64,000 nt of DNA from NCBI GenBank assembly GCA_050951465.1, contig JBMNJC010000024.1, forward strand, positions 36,729 through 100,728, in the 5' to 3' direction. Each line of letters starts with the position of its first letter. Position 1 is the first letter of the stretch. Of the stretch, positions 63,316-64,000 are shown piece after piece. The stretch is from JAAZHD01 sp012510895. Lineage in GTDB: Bacteria; Bacillota; Clostridia; Caldicoprobacterales; DTU083. Made by a program: the position numbers and the translations under genes. The notes under the pieces are model-generated. The model ran no database searches and was not told the origin of the DNA. It saw nothing but the letters and a program-made list of their open reading frames with translations.

Positions 63316-64000
63316 ATGACTGAACTGCTTAGAAATAGAAATATTCTTATCATGGGAGTTGCAAATAAGTGGAGCATTGCTTGGGGAATTGCGGAATCAT
63401 GCGCGAAAGCCGGTGCCAGACTCATAATAACCTATCAAAATGAGCGAGGAAAGGCAGGTGTAGAAAAACTAGCATCAACTCTGCCTGATGCTACTCTTTA
63501 TCCATGCAATGTAGCCTCAGATGAAGAAGTTGTTAATCTTTTCCAGTCAATTAAGAAGGATTTTGGAATATTGCATGGTCTTGTACATAGTATAGCATTT
63601 TCCAAAGGAGAAGAGTTGAAAGGATATTACTATAATACATCACGAGATGGATACTTGCTTGCTCAGAATATTAGTGCATTTTCCCTGGTTGCAGTGTCAA
63701 AAGAAGCCAGACAGCTTATGACAGAAGGCGGAAGCATTGTAACACTTACATACCTTGGTGGAGAAAGAGTAATAAAAAATTATAATGTAATGGGTGTTGC
63801 CAAAGCTGCACTGGAAGCATCGGTCCGTTATCTGGCTAATGACCTTGGACCTGAACAGATCCGTGTCAATTCCATCTCTGCAGGTCCTATCAAAACAGTT
63901 TCTGCAAAAGGAGTGCAAGACTTCAGCTTATTAGTAAGAGAATATGAAGAAAAAGCACCTCTTCGCAGGATGGTAAATCAGCAGGATATAGGTGATGCTG
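63316..64000 (+). CDS. fabI: Enoyl-ACP reductase FabI, 3' end outside window
   Basis: FabI reduces enoyl-ACP in fatty acid elongation. The first 228 residues show the cofactor region ILIMGVANKWSIAWGIAESCAKAGARLIITYQ, the catalytic Tyr-x6-Lys as YNVMGVAK, and SISAGPIKT after it, characteristic of FabI rather than FabG. The ATG at 63316 follows AAAGGATG; an in-frame ATG nine bases earlier has no binding site. The frame is open to the window end. It is the first gene after IS copy 3, and no other fatty acid synthesis gene is visible. Confidence 0.93.
   Translation, partial: MTELLRNRNILIMGVANKWSIAWGIAESCAKAGARLIITYQNERGKAGVEKLASTLPDATLYPCNVASDEEVVNLFQSIKKDFGILHGLVHSIAFSKGEELKGYYYNTSRDGYLLAQNISAFSLVAVSKEARQLMTEGGSIVTLTYLGGERVIKNYNVMGVAKAALEASVRYLANDLGPEQIRVNSISAGPIKTVSAKGVQDFSLLVREYEEKAPLRRMVNQQDIGDA

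Noticed and set aside
1..64000. CRISPR arrays and riboswitches
   Set aside because: I saw no regularly spaced direct repeats of CRISPR type, and no recognisable riboswitch aptamer in the leaders of pncB, rnfC, tig, fabI or the transporter genes. A covariance-model search would be decisive.

Overview
The window comes from a low-GC, strictly anaerobic, endospore-forming Firmicute, most likely class Clostridia. The evidence is a trimeric NADH/ferredoxin-type [FeFe] hydrogenase cluster, a complete six-gene Rnf complex in clostridial order (CDGEAB), spore genes (cotJABC, a YhcN-type lipoprotein, LonB, a PdaB-like deacetylase), CIRCE-controlled groESL, and AT-rich sequence with AGGAGG-type ribosome binding sites. 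I could not name a genus.

Layout. 1-1.1 kb: truncated transposase. 1.2-8.4 kb (minus): SSB-like protein, polysaccharide deacetylase, type IIA topoisomerase A and B subunits, QueG-like Fe-S protein. 8.5-17.9 kb (minus): the hydrogenase genes (NuoE-like, ATPase, 2Fe-2S protein, NuoF-like, HydA), preceded by a putative redox-sensing set (two DRTGG proteins, RsbW-like ATPase, sensory hydrogenase-like protein, PHP phosphoesterase). 18-24.5 kb: DUF6062 protein, groES-groEL, DivIVA-like coiled coil, patatin, pncB. 24.7-26.2 kb: IS256-family element. 26.3-35.4 kb (minus): DUF360 membrane protein, lgt, YhcN lipoprotein, rnfCDGEAB, SIS protein, two half-size TauE transporters. 35.6-36.7 kb: cotJABC. 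36.8-48.2 kb: tRNA-Leu(GAG), an IS1202-like element, a segment carrying an oligopeptide-binding lipoprotein, lytic transglycosylase, coaE, polA, an anti-sigma-like protein and a DUF457 hydrolase, then an inverted copy of the same element and tRNA-Leu(CAA). 48.2-53 kb: sugar isomerase/epimerase, Gfo/Idh/MocA dehydrogenase, a putative spore-surface protein and a divergent propeller/coiled-coil protein. 53-61.2 kb (minus): engB, lon, lonB, clpX, clpP, tig. 61.4-63.2 kb: third IS1202-like copy. 63.3-64 kb: start of fabI.

How genes work together. HydABC would reoxidise NADH plus reduced ferredoxin to H2, while Rnf couples ferredoxin-to-NAD+ electron flow to ion export, so the window holds both main redox outlets of a fermentative anaerobe. 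The tig-clpP-clpX-lonB-lon-engB block is a protein quality-control cluster.

Two points stand out. First, all three IS1202-like copies are bounded by perfect 17-18 bp target duplications, and in every copy the duplication touches the -35 hexamer of an outward-facing promoter-like sequence with a 17 bp spacer, always at the transposase-start end. Each copy also carries a roughly 320-390 bp conserved, structured non-coding tail. Second, at least nine genes, including groES, groEL, tig and lgt, carry single-base indels, mostly in homopolymers; this looks like sequencing or assembly error rather than real decay.
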